A DNA stretch of 64,000 nucleotides. It comes from Streptomyces pactum (GTDB lineage Bacteria > Actinomycetota > Actinomycetes > Streptomycetales > Streptomycetaceae). Each line of letters begins with the position of its first letter. The first letter of the stretch is position 1. Below are positions 20,325 to 29,349 of the stretch, one piece after another. The notes under the pieces are model-generated. The model saw only the letters and a list, made by a program, of their open reading frames with translations, had not been told where the DNA came from and searched no databases. The stretch spans positions 7,544,001 to 7,608,000 of the forward strand of contig NZ_CP019724.1 in NCBI RefSeq assembly GCF_002005225.1, read 5' to 3'. A program made the translations under genes and the position numbers.

Positions 20325-20710
20325 CGAGGCTGACCGGCGCAGCTCTGCGCGTCACCGTCTTCGTCGGCGAGAACGACACCTGGCACCATCGCCCCCTGTA
20401 CTCGGAGATCGTCCACCGGGCCCACGCGGCGGGCCTCGCGGGCGCCAGCGTCTTCCGCGGCGTCGAGGGCTTCGGTGCCTCCTCGCTGATCCACACCACC
20501 CGGCTGCTGTCCCTGAGCGAGGACCTGCCGGTGGCCGTCGTCATCGTCGACACGGAGGAGCGGGTACGGGACTTCCTGCCGCGGCTCGACGAACTCGTCA
20601 CCGAGGGCCTGGTCATCCTCGACGACTGCGAGGTCATCAGATACGTCGGCCGGAGCGGGACAACCGCCGGGACCGGCGAACCGGAGACGAAGGGCAAGAG
20701 GCCGTCGTGA
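20321..20710 (+). CDS. DUF190 protein, fluoride-channel associated
   Basis: This 129-residue soluble protein has the DUF190 pattern: [19 protein letters not shown], then [15 protein letters not shown] and [14 protein letters not shown]. The fold resembles PII-like proteins. Its ATG overlaps the crcB stop codon (ATGA) and its own stop codon overlaps the next GTG (GTGA), so it is translationally coupled between two channel subunits. The family is often found with crcB; its role is unproven and could be regulatory. Confidence 0.88.
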   Translation: MTRLTGAALRVTVFVGENDTWHHRPLYSEIVHRAHAAGLAGASVFRGVEGFGASSLIHTTRLLSLSEDLPVAVVIVDTEERVRDFLPRLDELVTEGLVILDDCEVIRYVGRSGTTAGTGEPETKGKRPS

Positions 20711-21081
20711 ACTGGCTGCTGGTCGTCGTGGGCGGCATGGTGGGCGCCCCGCTCCGCTACCTCACCGACCGAGCGGTGCAGTCCCGGCACGGTTCGGTCT
20801 TTCCCTGGGGCACCTTCACGGTGAACGCCGTCGGCTGTCTGGTCCTCGGCCTGCTGTCCGGCGCGGCACTCGCGGGGGCCGCGGGCTCCGACCTGCGGCT
20901 ACTGCTCGGGACCGGGCTGTGCGGTGCCCTCACGACGTACTCGACCTTCTCCTACGAGACGCTCCGGCTGACCGAGACCGGAGCCCGCCTCCTGGCCGCC
21001 GTGAACGTGGCGGCGAGCGTGGCGGCCGGTCTGGGGGCGGCGTTCGCGGGGGTGACACTGGCCGACGCGCTCCGGGCCTGA
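20707..21081 (+). CDS. crcB: Fluoride channel subunit CrcB/FluC (second copy)
   Basis: This 124-residue membrane protein has [33 protein letters not shown] and [19 protein letters not shown], the standard Fluc motifs. The GTG start at 20707 overlaps the DUF190 stop codon. With the first copy it should form the two-fold channel pore; the Thr/Ser-rich TTYSTF segment is the fluoride track. Confidence 0.92.
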   Translation: MNWLLVVVGGMVGAPLRYLTDRAVQSRHGSVFPWGTFTVNAVGCLVLGLLSGAALAGAAGSDLRLLLGTGLCGALTTYSTFSYETLRLTETGARLLAAVNVAASVAAGLGAAFAGVTLADALRA

Positions 21082-21119
21082 CGCCAGGCACCGACGCGCG
21101 TGTAGTAGGACTGGCCGGA

Positions 21120-21194
21120 GGAGACCTGGCCGCGGAAGACCTGGCCGCGGGAGGTCAGGTCACGGGAGGCCAGGTCGCAGGAGACCTGACCGCG
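21120..21194. repeat. Five tandem degenerate 15-bp units
   Basis: Units begin at 21120, 21135, 21150, 21165 and 21180, each a variant of GGAGACCTGGCCGCG. They lie in the crcB-uppP spacer and read as pentapeptide repeats in several frames. No ribosome site supports translation. Confidence 0.8.
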
Positions 21195-21288
21195 CAAGAC
21201 GGGGGGCGTCGGAAACCTGGCCACCGGATGACCGGCTCCCGCCACGGCTGTCGCCCCGCGTCCGCAGCCCCGAGCAGAACGGGATCCC

Positions 21289-22125
21289 ATGAGCGTCATC
21301 AGCATCGGCCAGGCCGTCGTCCTCGGAGCCGTCGAGGGGGTGACCGAGTTCCTTCCGGTCTCCTCCACCGGCCACCTCAAGATCGTCGAGGGGCTGATGG
21401 GCATCCCCGTCGACGACGACGCCGTCGTGGGGTTCTCGGCGGTCATCCAGGTCGGTGCGATCGCCGCCGTGCTGGTCTACTTCTCCAAGGACATCACGCG
21501 GATCCTCACCGCCTGGGTGCGCGGGCTGACCGACCGCGAGGAGCGCTACCACCACGACTACAAGTTCGCCTGGTGGGTCATCTTCGCGACGATCCCGATC
21601 GTGCTCGTGGGCCTGGCCGCCAAGCCGCTGATCAAAGGACCGCTCGCCTCGCTGTGGGTGGTCGCCGGTTCGCTGATCGTCGGCAGCGGCGTGATGTGGG
21701 TGGCGGACCGCACGGGGCGGCACAAGCGGGGCGAGGACGACACCTCGTTCAAGGACGCGATGCTGGTCGGCGGCTCCCAGATCCTCGCCCTGCTCTTCCC
21801 GGGCTTCTCCCGTTCCGGTGCCACCATGTCCACCGCCCTGATGCTCGACCTGGACCGGGTGGCCGCCACGCGGCTCTCCTTCTTCCTCGGCATCCCGGCC
21901 CTGACCGGCGCCGGCCTGTACGAGCTGAAGGACGCCCTGGGCACGGGGGCGGGCGCGGCCCCCCTCGCGGTCGGCACCCTGGTGTCGTTCGTGGTCGCCT
22001 ACGCCTCGATCGCCTGGCTGCTGAAGTTCGTCGCCAAGCACTCCTTCAACGCCTTCGTCCTCTACCGGATCGCGGTCGGCGTCCTGCTCTTCGGGCTGCT
22101 CGGCGCGGGCGTGCTGCGGAGCTGA
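21289..22125 (+). CDS. uppP: Undecaprenyl-diphosphatase
   Basis: This 278-residue membrane enzyme dephosphorylates undecaprenyl diphosphate to recycle the cell-wall lipid carrier. The two catalytic motifs are present: EGVTEFLPVSSTGHL (16-30) and PGFSRSGATMSTAL near 170-183. Seven to eight hydrophobic helices are visible. The ATG at 21289 follows GAACGGGATCCC. It lies 207 bp after the fluoride genes. This family also gives bacitracin tolerance when overproduced. Confidence 0.93.
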   Translation: MSVISIGQAVVLGAVEGVTEFLPVSSTGHLKIVEGLMGIPVDDDAVVGFSAVIQVGAIAAVLVYFSKDITRILTAWVRGLTDREERYHHDYKFAWWVIFATIPIVLVGLAAKPLIKGPLASLWVVAGSLIVGSGVMWVADRTGRHKRGEDDTSFKDAMLVGGSQILALLFPGFSRSGATMSTALMLDLDRVAATRLSFFLGIPALTGAGLYELKDALGTGAGAAPLAVGTLVSFVVAYASIAWLLKFVAKHSFNAFVLYRIAVGVLLFGLLGAGVLRS

Positions 22126-22160
22126 CCGCCGTGCGCCGGCACCCGGCCCGCCCTCGCCGC

Positions 22161-23231
22161 TCAGCGGGCGTCGCGCAGCGGTTGCCCGACGCTCCTGAGG
22201 TGCCGCAGCGCCTCACGGTGCGAGGCGAGCAGGCCCGTCTGGCAGTACGGGACGCCCAGCTCGGCGCAGTACCGCTCGGTGATGACCTGGGCCCTGCCGA
22301 GGGCGGGCGTCGGCATGCTGGGGAACAGGTGGTGCTCGATCTGGTAGTTGAGGCCGCCCATGAAAGCGTCGACGAGTACACCACCGCGGACATTGCGGGA
22401 GGTGAGGACCTGGCGGCGCAGGAAGTCGAGCCGCGTGCCCTCCTCGATCATCGGCATGCCCTTGTGGTTGGGCGCGAAGACCGAGCCCAGGTAGATGCCG
22501 AACAGTCCCTGGTGCACGGCGATGAAGGCGAGCGCCTTGCCGGGGGAGAGGACCGTGAACAGCCCGCCGAAGTACAGGACGAAATGCGCGACGAGCAGCG
22601 TGCCCTCGAGAACCGGCCGCTTCATGGACGGGCTGCGCAGTGCCCTGAAGCTGCTGAAACTCAGATTGAGGCCTTCCAGCGTCAGCAGCGGGAAGAACAG
22701 GGCGGCCTGGTGTTTCCCGACGAAGCGGGGAAGCCCCTCGGCCTTGCTCGCCTGACGCCGTGACCACACCAGGATGTCGGGGGAGACGTCCGGGTCCTTC
22801 CCCTCGTGGTTGGGATTCGCGTGGTGGCGCGTGTGCTTGTTCATCCACCAGCCGTAGCTCATGCCCAGCAGCAGGTTGGCCACCAGGAGGCCGCCGGTCT
22901 CGCTGGGACGCCGGCGCGAGAAGACCTGCCGGTGGGCGAGGTCGTGGGCCGCGAGTCCGAGCTGGCCGAAGACGACGGCCAGCGCCACCGCGACGAGGAG
23001 CTGGCTCCAACTGTTCCCCAGCGTGAGAAAGGCGGCGACACCGCCCCCGAGCGCGAGGGCGACGGCACCGAAACGGAGCGTGTAGTAAAGCGGGCGGCGC
23101 CGGAGCAGCCCCGCGTCGGTAATACGCCGTGAGAGTTCGGAAAAGTCGCTTCCCTTTTCGCGTCCGTTCTCGTGTCCCTTTTCCCGCTCGCGGGTGGGCA
23201 GGCTCTCGATGAGCACCGTTGGATTCGCCAT
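22161..23231 (-). CDS. Acyl-lipid fatty acid desaturase
   Basis: This 356-residue membrane di-iron enzyme introduces a double bond into an acyl chain. Three histidine boxes are seen: H96-DLA-H100, H133-TR-HH137 and NYQIEHHLFPSMP near 312. Membrane helices lie between residues 55-95 and 205-260. The ATG at 23231 (MANPTVLIESLPTRERE) follows CTGAGGTAC. The first 45 residues are charged and cytoplasmic. The HxxxH/HxxHH/QxxHH-like layout places it with membrane desaturases of the DesA3/front-end type; regiochemistry cannot be read. Confidence 0.88.
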   Translation of the reverse strand: MANPTVLIESLPTREREKGHENGREKGSDFSELSRRITDAGLLRRRPLYYTLRFGAVALALGGGVAAFLTLGNSWSQLLVAVALAVVFGQLGLAAHDLAHRQVFSRRRPSETGGLLVANLLLGMSYGWWMNKHTRHHANPNHEGKDPDVSPDILVWSRRQASKAEGLPRFVGKHQAALFFPLLTLEGLNLSFSSFRALRSPSMKRPVLEGTLLVAHFVLYFGGLFTVLSPGKALAFIAVHQGLFGIYLGSVFAPNHKGMPMIEEGTRLDFLRRQVLTSRNVRGGVLVDAFMGGLNYQIEHHLFPSMPTPALGRAQVITERYCAELGVPYCQTGLLASHREALRHLRSVGQPLRDAR

Positions 23232-23327
23232 GTACCTCAGTATGTGAACGGCGCCCCGGCCGCAGAATGGCGTCTGCCCCCGAAGGCGGGGTGTGGCTAG
23301 CACCACCCCCGGTCCCGCGGTCCTGCC

Positions 23328-23357
23328 TTGACAGCTCTCCGGCCCGGCCCACAGGAT
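23328..23357 (+). promoter_or_regulatory. Promoter of the FadR-ansA operon
   Basis: TTGACA at 23328-23333 and CAGGAT at 23352-23357 are separated by 18 bp. The start of transcription would fall on or next to the GTG at 23364, suggesting a leaderless mRNA. Confidence 0.6.
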
Positions 23358-23363
23358 CGACCC

Positions 23364-24095
23364 GTGAACCTGTCAGACAGCCATACAGGTGGCTCGGTCC
23401 CGCGGCGCGTCAGCGCCATGGAAGCGGTGCTCGGCCACCTCCGCGGCGCCATCGAGCGCGGCGAGTACGCGATCGGTGACAAGCTCCCCTCGGAGGCGGA
23501 GCTGTGCCGCACCCTGGAGATCTCCAGACCGGTACTGCGCGAGGCGCTGCGCGCCCTGCAGACCATGGGGCTGACCGTCTCCAGGACCGGCAAGGGCACC
23601 TTCGTCGTGGCCAGTGCCGTCGAGGACCCCACCTTCGGCGACTACACGGCCGGCGACCTGCTGGAGGTACGCCGCCACGTCGAGATCCCGGTGGCCGGCT
23701 ACGCGGCCCGGCGCCGCACCCCGGAGAACCTCGACCACCTCGCCCACCTCCTGGACCGCATGGAGCGGGAGACGGACACCACCGCGTGGGTCGCGATGGA
23801 CACCCTCTTCCACCTCACGGTGGCCGAGGCCGCCCAGAACCCGGTCTTCCGCCGGGTCATCGAGGAGATCCGCGACGCGCTGGCCCGCCAGTCCGCCTTC
23901 CTCAACGAACTGGGCGGCCGGCGCGACCAGTCCAACCGGGAACACCGGGCCATCGTCGAGGCACTGCTCGACGGCAGCGACCACGATGCGGAACGGGCCA
24001 TGGCCCACCACCTCGACCGCGTCGAGACCACCCTGAGCGACATCGTGCGCCCCACCCGCACGGACACCCCCACGGAAGGCGCACCCGAGGCGTGA
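23364..24095 (+). CDS. FadR/GntR family transcriptional regulator
   Basis: This 243-residue protein has an N-terminal GntR winged helix (LPSEAELCRTLEISRPVLRE, then ALRALQTMGLTVSRTGKGTFV). The C-terminal FCD all-helical ligand domain follows, with metal-site candidates in LFHLTVAEAAQNPVF and NREHRAIVEALLDGD-like helices. The GTG at 23364 is set by the promoter position and AGGA upstream. The stop codon overlaps the GTG of the asparaginase gene (GTGA), so it probably regulates that gene, with aspartate or asparagine as a possible ligand. Confidence 0.88.
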   Translation: MNLSDSHTGGSVPRRVSAMEAVLGHLRGAIERGEYAIGDKLPSEAELCRTLEISRPVLREALRALQTMGLTVSRTGKGTFVVASAVEDPTFGDYTAGDLLEVRRHVEIPVAGYAARRRTPENLDHLAHLLDRMERETDTTAWVAMDTLFHLTVAEAAQNPVFRRVIEEIRDALARQSAFLNELGGRRDQSNREHRAIVEALLDGSDHDAERAMAHHLDRVETTLSDIVRPTRTDTPTEGAPEA

Positions 24096-25165
24096 GCGAG
24101 CACCGACAGACGCAGGCGACCGCGCCGGCCCCCGACCCCCGGGCCGTGGCATACGGCGGTTCCCCCGCGGACCCGCCCCCCGTCCGCGAACCCCTCCACA
24201 CCCCCGTCGCCCACCTGGTACGCGGCGGTGTCGTCGAGGGCGTCCACTACGGCTCCGTCGTCGTCCTCGGCCCGGACGGAGAGATCCGGCTGCGGCTCGG
24301 GGACGTCGAGGCCGCCTGCTACCCGCGCTCCGCGCTCAAGCCGGTCCAGGCCGTCGCCATGGTCCGCGCCGGGCTGCCGCTGGACGGCGAACTGCTCTCG
24401 CTCGCCGCCGCCAGCCACTCCGGCGAGGAGCGCCACCTCGCCGGCGTCCGGCGCGTCCTCGAACTCGCCGGACTCACCGAGAGCGACCTGCGCAACGTCC
24501 CCGACCTGCCCTTCGACCCGGTCGTCCGGGACTCCTGGGTCGGGCAGGGCCGCCTCCCGTCCCGGCTCGCCCAGAACTGCTCCGGCAAGCACGCCGCCAT
24601 GCTCTACACCTGCGTGCTCAACGGCTGGTCCCTGGACGACTACCTCGACCCCGGCCACCCGCTCCAGCAGGCGATCGCCGAGATCGTCGAGGACCTCACC
24701 GGGCAGCGCGTCGCCCGGGTGACCGTCGACGGCTGCGGCGCGCCCCTGTTCGCGGTCTCCCTGCACGGTCTCGCCCGCGCCGCCGCCCGCCTCACCACCG
24801 CCGTCCCCGGCACCCCGGAGGCCCGGGTGGCGGACGCGATGCGGGAGCACGCCGAGATGGCCTCCGGATCCGGCCGGGACGTCGCCGCCTTGATGCGGGC
24901 CGTGCCCGGGCTGCTCGCCAAGGACGGCTTCGAGGGAGTCCAGGTCGCCGCCCGGCCCGACGGCAGCGCGATCGCCGTGAAGATAGCCGACGGGGCCGAC
25001 CGCGCCCGCGTCCCGGTCGCCGCGGCGGCACTCGCGCGGGCGGGTGTCACCCCGGAACTGCTCACGGAGTTCGCGGGTGCGCCGCTGCTCGGGGGCGGGG
25101 AGCCGGTGGGATGCCTACGTCCGGTGCCCGCACTGGACCCCGCACCGCTCGCCTCGTGCGCCTAG
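24092..25165 (+). CDS. Class 3 L-asparaginase (Rhizobium AnsA / ReAV type)
   Basis: This 357-residue enzyme hydrolyses asparagine to aspartate and ammonia. It belongs to the asparaginase II family of Rhizobium etli. The expected sites are all present: the Ser/Lys pair S80-K83 (YPRSALKP) and the zinc-site residues C163-K166 (NCSGKHAAM) and C215 (VDGCGAPLF), with spacings close to those I recall for ReAV. The first 35 residues are a non-conserved proline-rich extension. Translation is coupled to the upstream regulator. Confidence 0.85.
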   Translation: MSEHRQTQATAPAPDPRAVAYGGSPADPPPVREPLHTPVAHLVRGGVVEGVHYGSVVVLGPDGEIRLRLGDVEAACYPRSALKPVQAVAMVRAGLPLDGELLSLAAASHSGEERHLAGVRRVLELAGLTESDLRNVPDLPFDPVVRDSWVGQGRLPSRLAQNCSGKHAAMLYTCVLNGWSLDDYLDPGHPLQQAIAEIVEDLTGQRVARVTVDGCGAPLFAVSLHGLARAAARLTTAVPGTPEARVADAMREHAEMASGSGRDVAALMRAVPGLLAKDGFEGVQVAARPDGSAIAVKIADGADRARVPVAAAALARAGVTPELLTEFAGAPLLGGGEPVGCLRPVPALDPAPLASCA

Positions 25166-25305
25166 GCTGGCGCGGATATGCGGGGGCGGCCGGGCCGCTG
25201 CCGGTGCGCGCACCGGGAGAGGCCGCTCGCCGCACGTGACGGGGCCGCGATCCCACCTGTGTGCGGCGTGCCGCGACCCGGTCTGCGCCCGGCGTGCCGC
25301 ACCCC

Positions 25306-25635
25306 GCCTGCCGGGGCCCGGCCCTGCGCGCGTCGTGCGCGACCCGGCCTGCGCGTCGGCTGCCGGGGCCCGGTCTGCGCGCGGGCCTGCCGGGGCTCGG
25401 TCTGCGCGCGGGTCTGTCGCGACCACATCTGCGTGTGGCCTGCCGGGGCCCGGCCTTGCGTGCGTCGTGGGCGACTCGGCCTGCGCGTCGGCTGCCGGGG
25501 CCCGGTCTGCGCGCGGGCCTGCCGGGGCTCGGTTTGCGCGTGGGTCTGTCGCGACCGCATCTGTGTGTGGCCTGCGGGGGCCCGGCCCTGCGCGCGTCGT
25601 GCGCGACCCGGCCTGCGCGTCGGCTGCCGCAACCC
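25306..25635. repeat. 132-bp tandem repeat, 2.5 copies
   Basis: Copies start at 25306, 25438 and 25570 (the third about half length), each opening GCCTGC(C/G)GGGGCCCGGCC. Copies one and two differ at only a few bases. Each unit itself contains shorter GGGCCCGG(T/C)CTGCGCGCG sub-repeats. No stop codon occurs in several frames on both strands, but no ribosome site or protein family supports a gene. Confidence 0.88.
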
Positions 25636-25964
25636 ATTCGCGCTCCACCTGCCGCCCGGCGCGGCAGAGGCACCCTCGCCGAGCGCTGCGCCGACGGCAT
25701 CACCGCCGGCACCGAGGTGCCGCCCGCGACCGTCGATGACTCGACGGGCATGGCCACCGCGCTCGATCCGCGCCCCGGCGGTACGGCGGCGGCCGAGATC
25801 GCCGAGAGGGCCGTGCCGAGCGGGCGCGGGGTCGCCGAACCCGTGCCGGGGCGGGCCCGCGGCCTCCCCGGTCGGCTCACCGCCCTCGCCGCGGCCGGAG
25901 GGTCCTGGCGGGCGAACGGCACCACGACCGCCCGGCCGCGCGCCGGAACCGGCCCGGAGGAAGA
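25636..25964. other. GC-rich spacer before glsA, possible decayed coding sequence
   Basis: The plus strand reads GTLAERCADGITAGTEVPPA and DDSTGMATALDPRPGG without a stop codon, which has a coding flavour. I recognise no family and see no start site. Only the ribosome site of glsA at the end is certain. Confidence 0.4.
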
Positions 25965-26897
25965 ATGGCGATCATGAGTACGCGGACGACCTTCCAGCCG
26001 GTCCTCGAGCGCATCGCCGAGGAGATCGAGCGGACCCCCGGCAGCGGCCGGCCCGCCGACTACATCCCGGCGCTGGCCGCCTGCGATCCGCGCCGCTTCG
26101 GCATGGCGGTCGCCGAGCCGGACGGCACGGTGTACGGGGTGGGGGACTGGCGCGAGCCCTTCTCCGCGCAGTCCATCACCAAGGTCTTCACCCTCGCCCT
26201 CGACCTGTCCCGCGAGGGCGACGCCCTCTGGGAGCACGTGGGCCGCGAACCGTCCGGCAACGCGTTCAACTCCCTGGTGCAACTGGAGTACGAGAACGGC
26301 ATCCCGCGCAACCCGTTCATCAACGCGGGCGCCCTCGTCGTCACCGACCGCCTGCACACGCGTACCTCGGACGCGGCGGGCGAACTGCTCGCCTTCCTGC
26401 GCGCGGAGAGCGGCAACCCGGAGCTGACCTACGACGAGGAGGTCGCCGCCTCCGAGACCGCGCACGGCGACCGCAACGCCGCCCTCGGCCACTTCATGGC
26501 GTCGTACGGCAACATCGACAACCCCGTGCCCGTCCTGCTGGAGCAGTACTTCCGCCAGTGCTCCGTCGCCGCGTCCTGCGCGGACCTGGCCCTGGCGACC
26601 GGGTTCCTGGCCCGGCACGGCATCCGCGCCGACGGCACCCGGCTGCTGAGCCGCAGTCAGGCCAAGCAGGTCAACGCGGTGATGCTGACCTGCGGGACGT
26701 ACGACGCGGCCGGCGAGTTCGCCTACCGGGTGGGGCTGCCGGGCAAGAGCGGGGTCGGCGGCGGCATCATCGCGGTGGTGCCGGGCCACTGCACGCTGTG
26801 CGTGTGGAGCCCCGGACTGGACGAGCGGGGCAACTCGGTGGCCGGGGTGGCGGCGCTGGACCGCTTCACGACGCTCACTGGGCTGTCGGTCTTCTGA
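25965..26897 (+). CDS. glsA: Glutaminase
   Basis: This 310-residue serine-dependent glutaminase hydrolyses glutamine to glutamate and ammonia. The S70-ITK73 pair lies in FSAQSITKVFTLALD. FINAGALVV and GLPGKSGVGGGI complete the beta-lactamase-like active site. GGAGGA lies just before the ATG at 25965; the in-frame ATG at 25974 is about equally likely. Together with the asparaginase upstream it suggests amide-nitrogen use, but a repeat region of 800 bp separates them. Confidence 0.92.
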   Translation: MAIMSTRTTFQPVLERIAEEIERTPGSGRPADYIPALAACDPRRFGMAVAEPDGTVYGVGDWREPFSAQSITKVFTLALDLSREGDALWEHVGREPSGNAFNSLVQLEYENGIPRNPFINAGALVVTDRLHTRTSDAAGELLAFLRAESGNPELTYDEEVAASETAHGDRNAALGHFMASYGNIDNPVPVLLEQYFRQCSVAASCADLALATGFLARHGIRADGTRLLSRSQAKQVNAVMLTCGTYDAAGEFAYRVGLPGKSGVGGGIIAVVPGHCTLCVWSPGLDERGNSVAGVAALDRFTTLTGLSVF

Positions 26898-26915
26898 ACG
26901 GCCGCCCGGGCAACG

Positions 26916-28097
26916 TCAACTCTCCTCCACCCGCACCAGCTTGAGCCGCAGGGCCAGCGCCATGACCCCCGCGCCGAGCCCGGCGACGCCCACGATCGCA
27001 CCGGTCTCCGGCCAGCCCGGGTCGTCCCGCGCCGGCCGCACCGCCGTGGCCGCCGCGGGCACGGCCTCCGGCCCCTGCCGGGGGCGGACACCCCCGCGTG
27101 CCAGCGAACCCACCGGAGCGACGTGCCCGGCCGCCTCGAACCCCCAGTCGAGCAGCGAGCGGGCCTCCTCGTACACGGCGAGGCCGCCGCCCTCCTGGGG
27201 GTTCATCACGGTCACCACCAGCGTCCGCCCGGCACGGCGTGCCGCGGCGATCAGGGTGTTGCCGGCCTTGCTGGTGTAGCCGTTCTTGACGCCGATCAGC
27301 CCCGGGTACGGCTCCACGCCGTCCGCCCCGGTGAGCAGCCGGTTGGTGTTCATGATCCCGTACGCGTCCCCGTTCCGGCCGGGGAACATGGCGTCGACCT
27401 TGGCGCAGTACCGCGCGAAGTCCGGGTTCCGCAGCCCCGCCCGGCCGAAGACCGCCAGGTCGTACGCCGACGACACCTGACCCGGCGCGTCGTAGCCGTC
27501 GGGGGAACGCACGTGGGTGTCGCGGGCGCCGAGGGAACGGGCCTCGGCCTGCATCCGGGCGGCCGTGGCGCTCCAGCCGCCGGTGAGCGAGGCGAGGACG
27601 TGGACGGCGTCGTTGCCGGAGTTGAGGAAGACGCCGTTCCACAGGTCGGAGACCTGGTATGTGCCCCCCTCGACGACACCGACCAGGCTGCTGCCGGGGC
27701 CGATGCCGGACAGCTCGTCCGTGCTCACCTCGTGGCGGATGCCGCCCGGCAGGACCGGCAGCACGGTGAGCGCGAACAGGGCCTTCAGGGTGCTGGCGGG
27801 CGGCAGCTCGCGATGCGCGTCGTGGGCCGCCAGGACGTCGCCGGTTTCGGCGTCGGCGACCACCCAGGACAGCGCCGAGACATCGGGGACCCCGGGCGCC
27901 CCGGGGCGGGGCCGGACCTGGGTACCGGAGCGGTACAGCAGCGCCGGTTGCGGCGCCGCCGCCCGTGGACCGCCGGACGGGCCCGGGTCCGGCCGCCCCG
28001 CACGGGCGGCCGCGGCGGCGGGCATGAGCGTCAGCAATCCGGCCACGCAGAGGACGCAGGTGGATCGAGCCGCCCGGGCTGAGAATCCGATAGTCAT
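26916..28097 (-). CDS. D-alanyl-D-alanine carboxypeptidase (PBP5-like)
   Basis: This 393-residue exported enzyme trims the terminal D-Ala of peptidoglycan stems. It has a signal peptide (residues 1-33) and the S11 peptidase triad motifs: S102-TLK105, S160-GN162 and K271-NG in GVKNGYTS. A C-terminal transmembrane anchor (AIVGVAGLGAGVMALALRL) ends with a short cytoplasmic tail. The KTG box is KNG here, which occurs in some family members. The gene is monocistronic and convergent with glsA. Confidence 0.92.
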   Translation of the reverse strand: MTIGFSARAARSTCVLCVAGLLTLMPAAAAARAGRPDPGPSGGPRAAAPQPALLYRSGTQVRPRPGAPGVPDVSALSWVVADAETGDVLAAHDAHRELPPASTLKALFALTVLPVLPGGIRHEVSTDELSGIGPGSSLVGVVEGGTYQVSDLWNGVFLNSGNDAVHVLASLTGGWSATAARMQAEARSLGARDTHVRSPDGYDAPGQVSSAYDLAVFGRAGLRNPDFARYCAKVDAMFPGRNGDAYGIMNTNRLLTGADGVEPYPGLIGVKNGYTSKAGNTLIAAARRAGRTLVVTVMNPQEGGGLAVYEEARSLLDWGFEAAGHVAPVGSLARGGVRPRQGPEAVPAAATAVRPARDDPGWPETGAIVGVAGLGAGVMALALRLKLVRVEES

Positions 28098-28212
28098 ACC
28101 GCAAACGTAGGAACGGCCCCTGGGAACGCCACGCTGCCCGGGCCGAGTCGCGCTCGCAAGTACCCGGATGCCGTAGGGATGACCGGCCGGGCCCGTCGGG
28201 CGGCGGCCGGCG

Positions 28213-29349
28213 TCAGTCGGCGGGCAGCGTCGGCTGGACGTGCCGCAGGAACGTGGCGTTGTCCGGCGTCTGGCGCATCCGCTCCAGCAGCGTCTCCACG
28301 CCGGACTGCCCGTCCCTGGACCCCAGGGCCCGCCGCAGCCCGCGTACGGCGGTCGACTCGGCGGCGGACAGCAGGAGCTCCTCGCGGCGGGTGCCGGAGC
28401 CGGTCAGGTCCACGGCCGGGAAGACCCGGTGGGAGGCGAGCTCCCGGCTCAGCCGCAGCTCCATGTTGCCGGTGCTCTTGAGCTCCTCGAAGTAGAAGTC
28501 GTCGGCACGCGAGCCGGTTTCCACCAGGGCAGTGGCGAGGATGGTGAGGGAACCGCCCTCCTCGGCCTTCCGGGCGGCACCGAAGAACCGCTTGGGCCCC
28601 AGCAGCGCCCCGGCGTCGACACCGCCGCTGAGCGTGCGGCCGCTGGAGGAGGCGGCGTTGTTGTGCGCCCTGCACAGCCGGGTGAGGGAGTCCAGCAGGA
28701 TGACGACGTCCTCGCCGGTTTCTACGAGCCGCTTGGCCCGTTCGATCACCAGCTCGGCGAGTGCGACGTGCTGCTTGGCGCTCTGGTCGAAGGTCGAGGA
28801 GTACACCTCGCCCCGCACGGAGCGGCGCATGTCGGTGACCTCCTCGGGCCGCTCGTCGAGCAGCACCACCATCAGGTGGGAGCCGGGGTGGTTGCCGGCG
28901 ACGGCGGCGGCGATCTGCTGGAGGAGGACGGTCTTGCCGGTCTTCGGCGGGGCCACGATCAGGCCGCGCTGGCCCTTGCCGACCGGGGCGATCAGATCGG
29001 CGACCCGCCCGGTCAGGCCGGCCGCCGGGTGTTCGAGGCGCAGCCGCTCGTGCGGGTGCAGTGGTGTCAGGTCGTGGAAGTGCCGCCGGCCGCCCTGCCG
29101 GTCGGGCGTGCGGCCGTTGACGCGGACGATCTCGGCCAGGGCGCGGTCGCCGCGCACGCCCTCGACCAGGTCGCCCTTGCGCAGGCCGTGGCGGCGGATC
29201 AGCGCGGGGGAGAGGGAGAGGTCGGACGGCTCCGGCTGGAGGCTCCTGCCCCGTAGCTGGCCCTTCCCGCCCGCGTCGATGTCCAGGACACCGGACGCGA
29301 TCTCGGCCGGGGACTGCTCTACGGGGGGACGTTCGAGTGTGGTGGTCAT
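28213..29349 (-). CDS. rho: Transcription termination factor Rho, short form
   Basis: This 378-residue Rho has the primary RNA-binding OB fold (about 18-100), the Walker A APPKTGKT (133-140) and the Walker B region [28 protein letters not shown] and [16 protein letters not shown] (R-loop region) are also present. It lacks the N-terminal helical domain and the long Arg/Asp/Asn-rich insert of the main actinobacterial Rho, which is usually above 600 residues. It is therefore probably a second Rho. The ATG at 29349 follows AAAGGA. It would terminate untranslated transcripts. Confidence 0.9.
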   Translation of the reverse strand: MTTTLERPPVEQSPAEIASGVLDIDAGGKGQLRGRSLQPEPSDLSLSPALIRRHGLRKGDLVEGVRGDRALAEIVRVNGRTPDRQGGRRHFHDLTPLHPHERLRLEHPAAGLTGRVADLIAPVGKGQRGLIVAPPKTGKTVLLQQIAAAVAGNHPGSHLMVVLLDERPEEVTDMRRSVRGEVYSSTFDQSAKQHVALAELVIERAKRLVETGEDVVILLDSLTRLCRAHNNAASSSGRTLSGGVDAGALLGPKRFFGAARKAEEGGSLTILATALVETGSRADDFYFEELKSTGNMELRLSRELASHRVFPAVDLTGSGTRREELLLSAAESTAVRGLRRALGSRDGQSGVETLLERMRQTPDNATFLRHVQPTLPAD

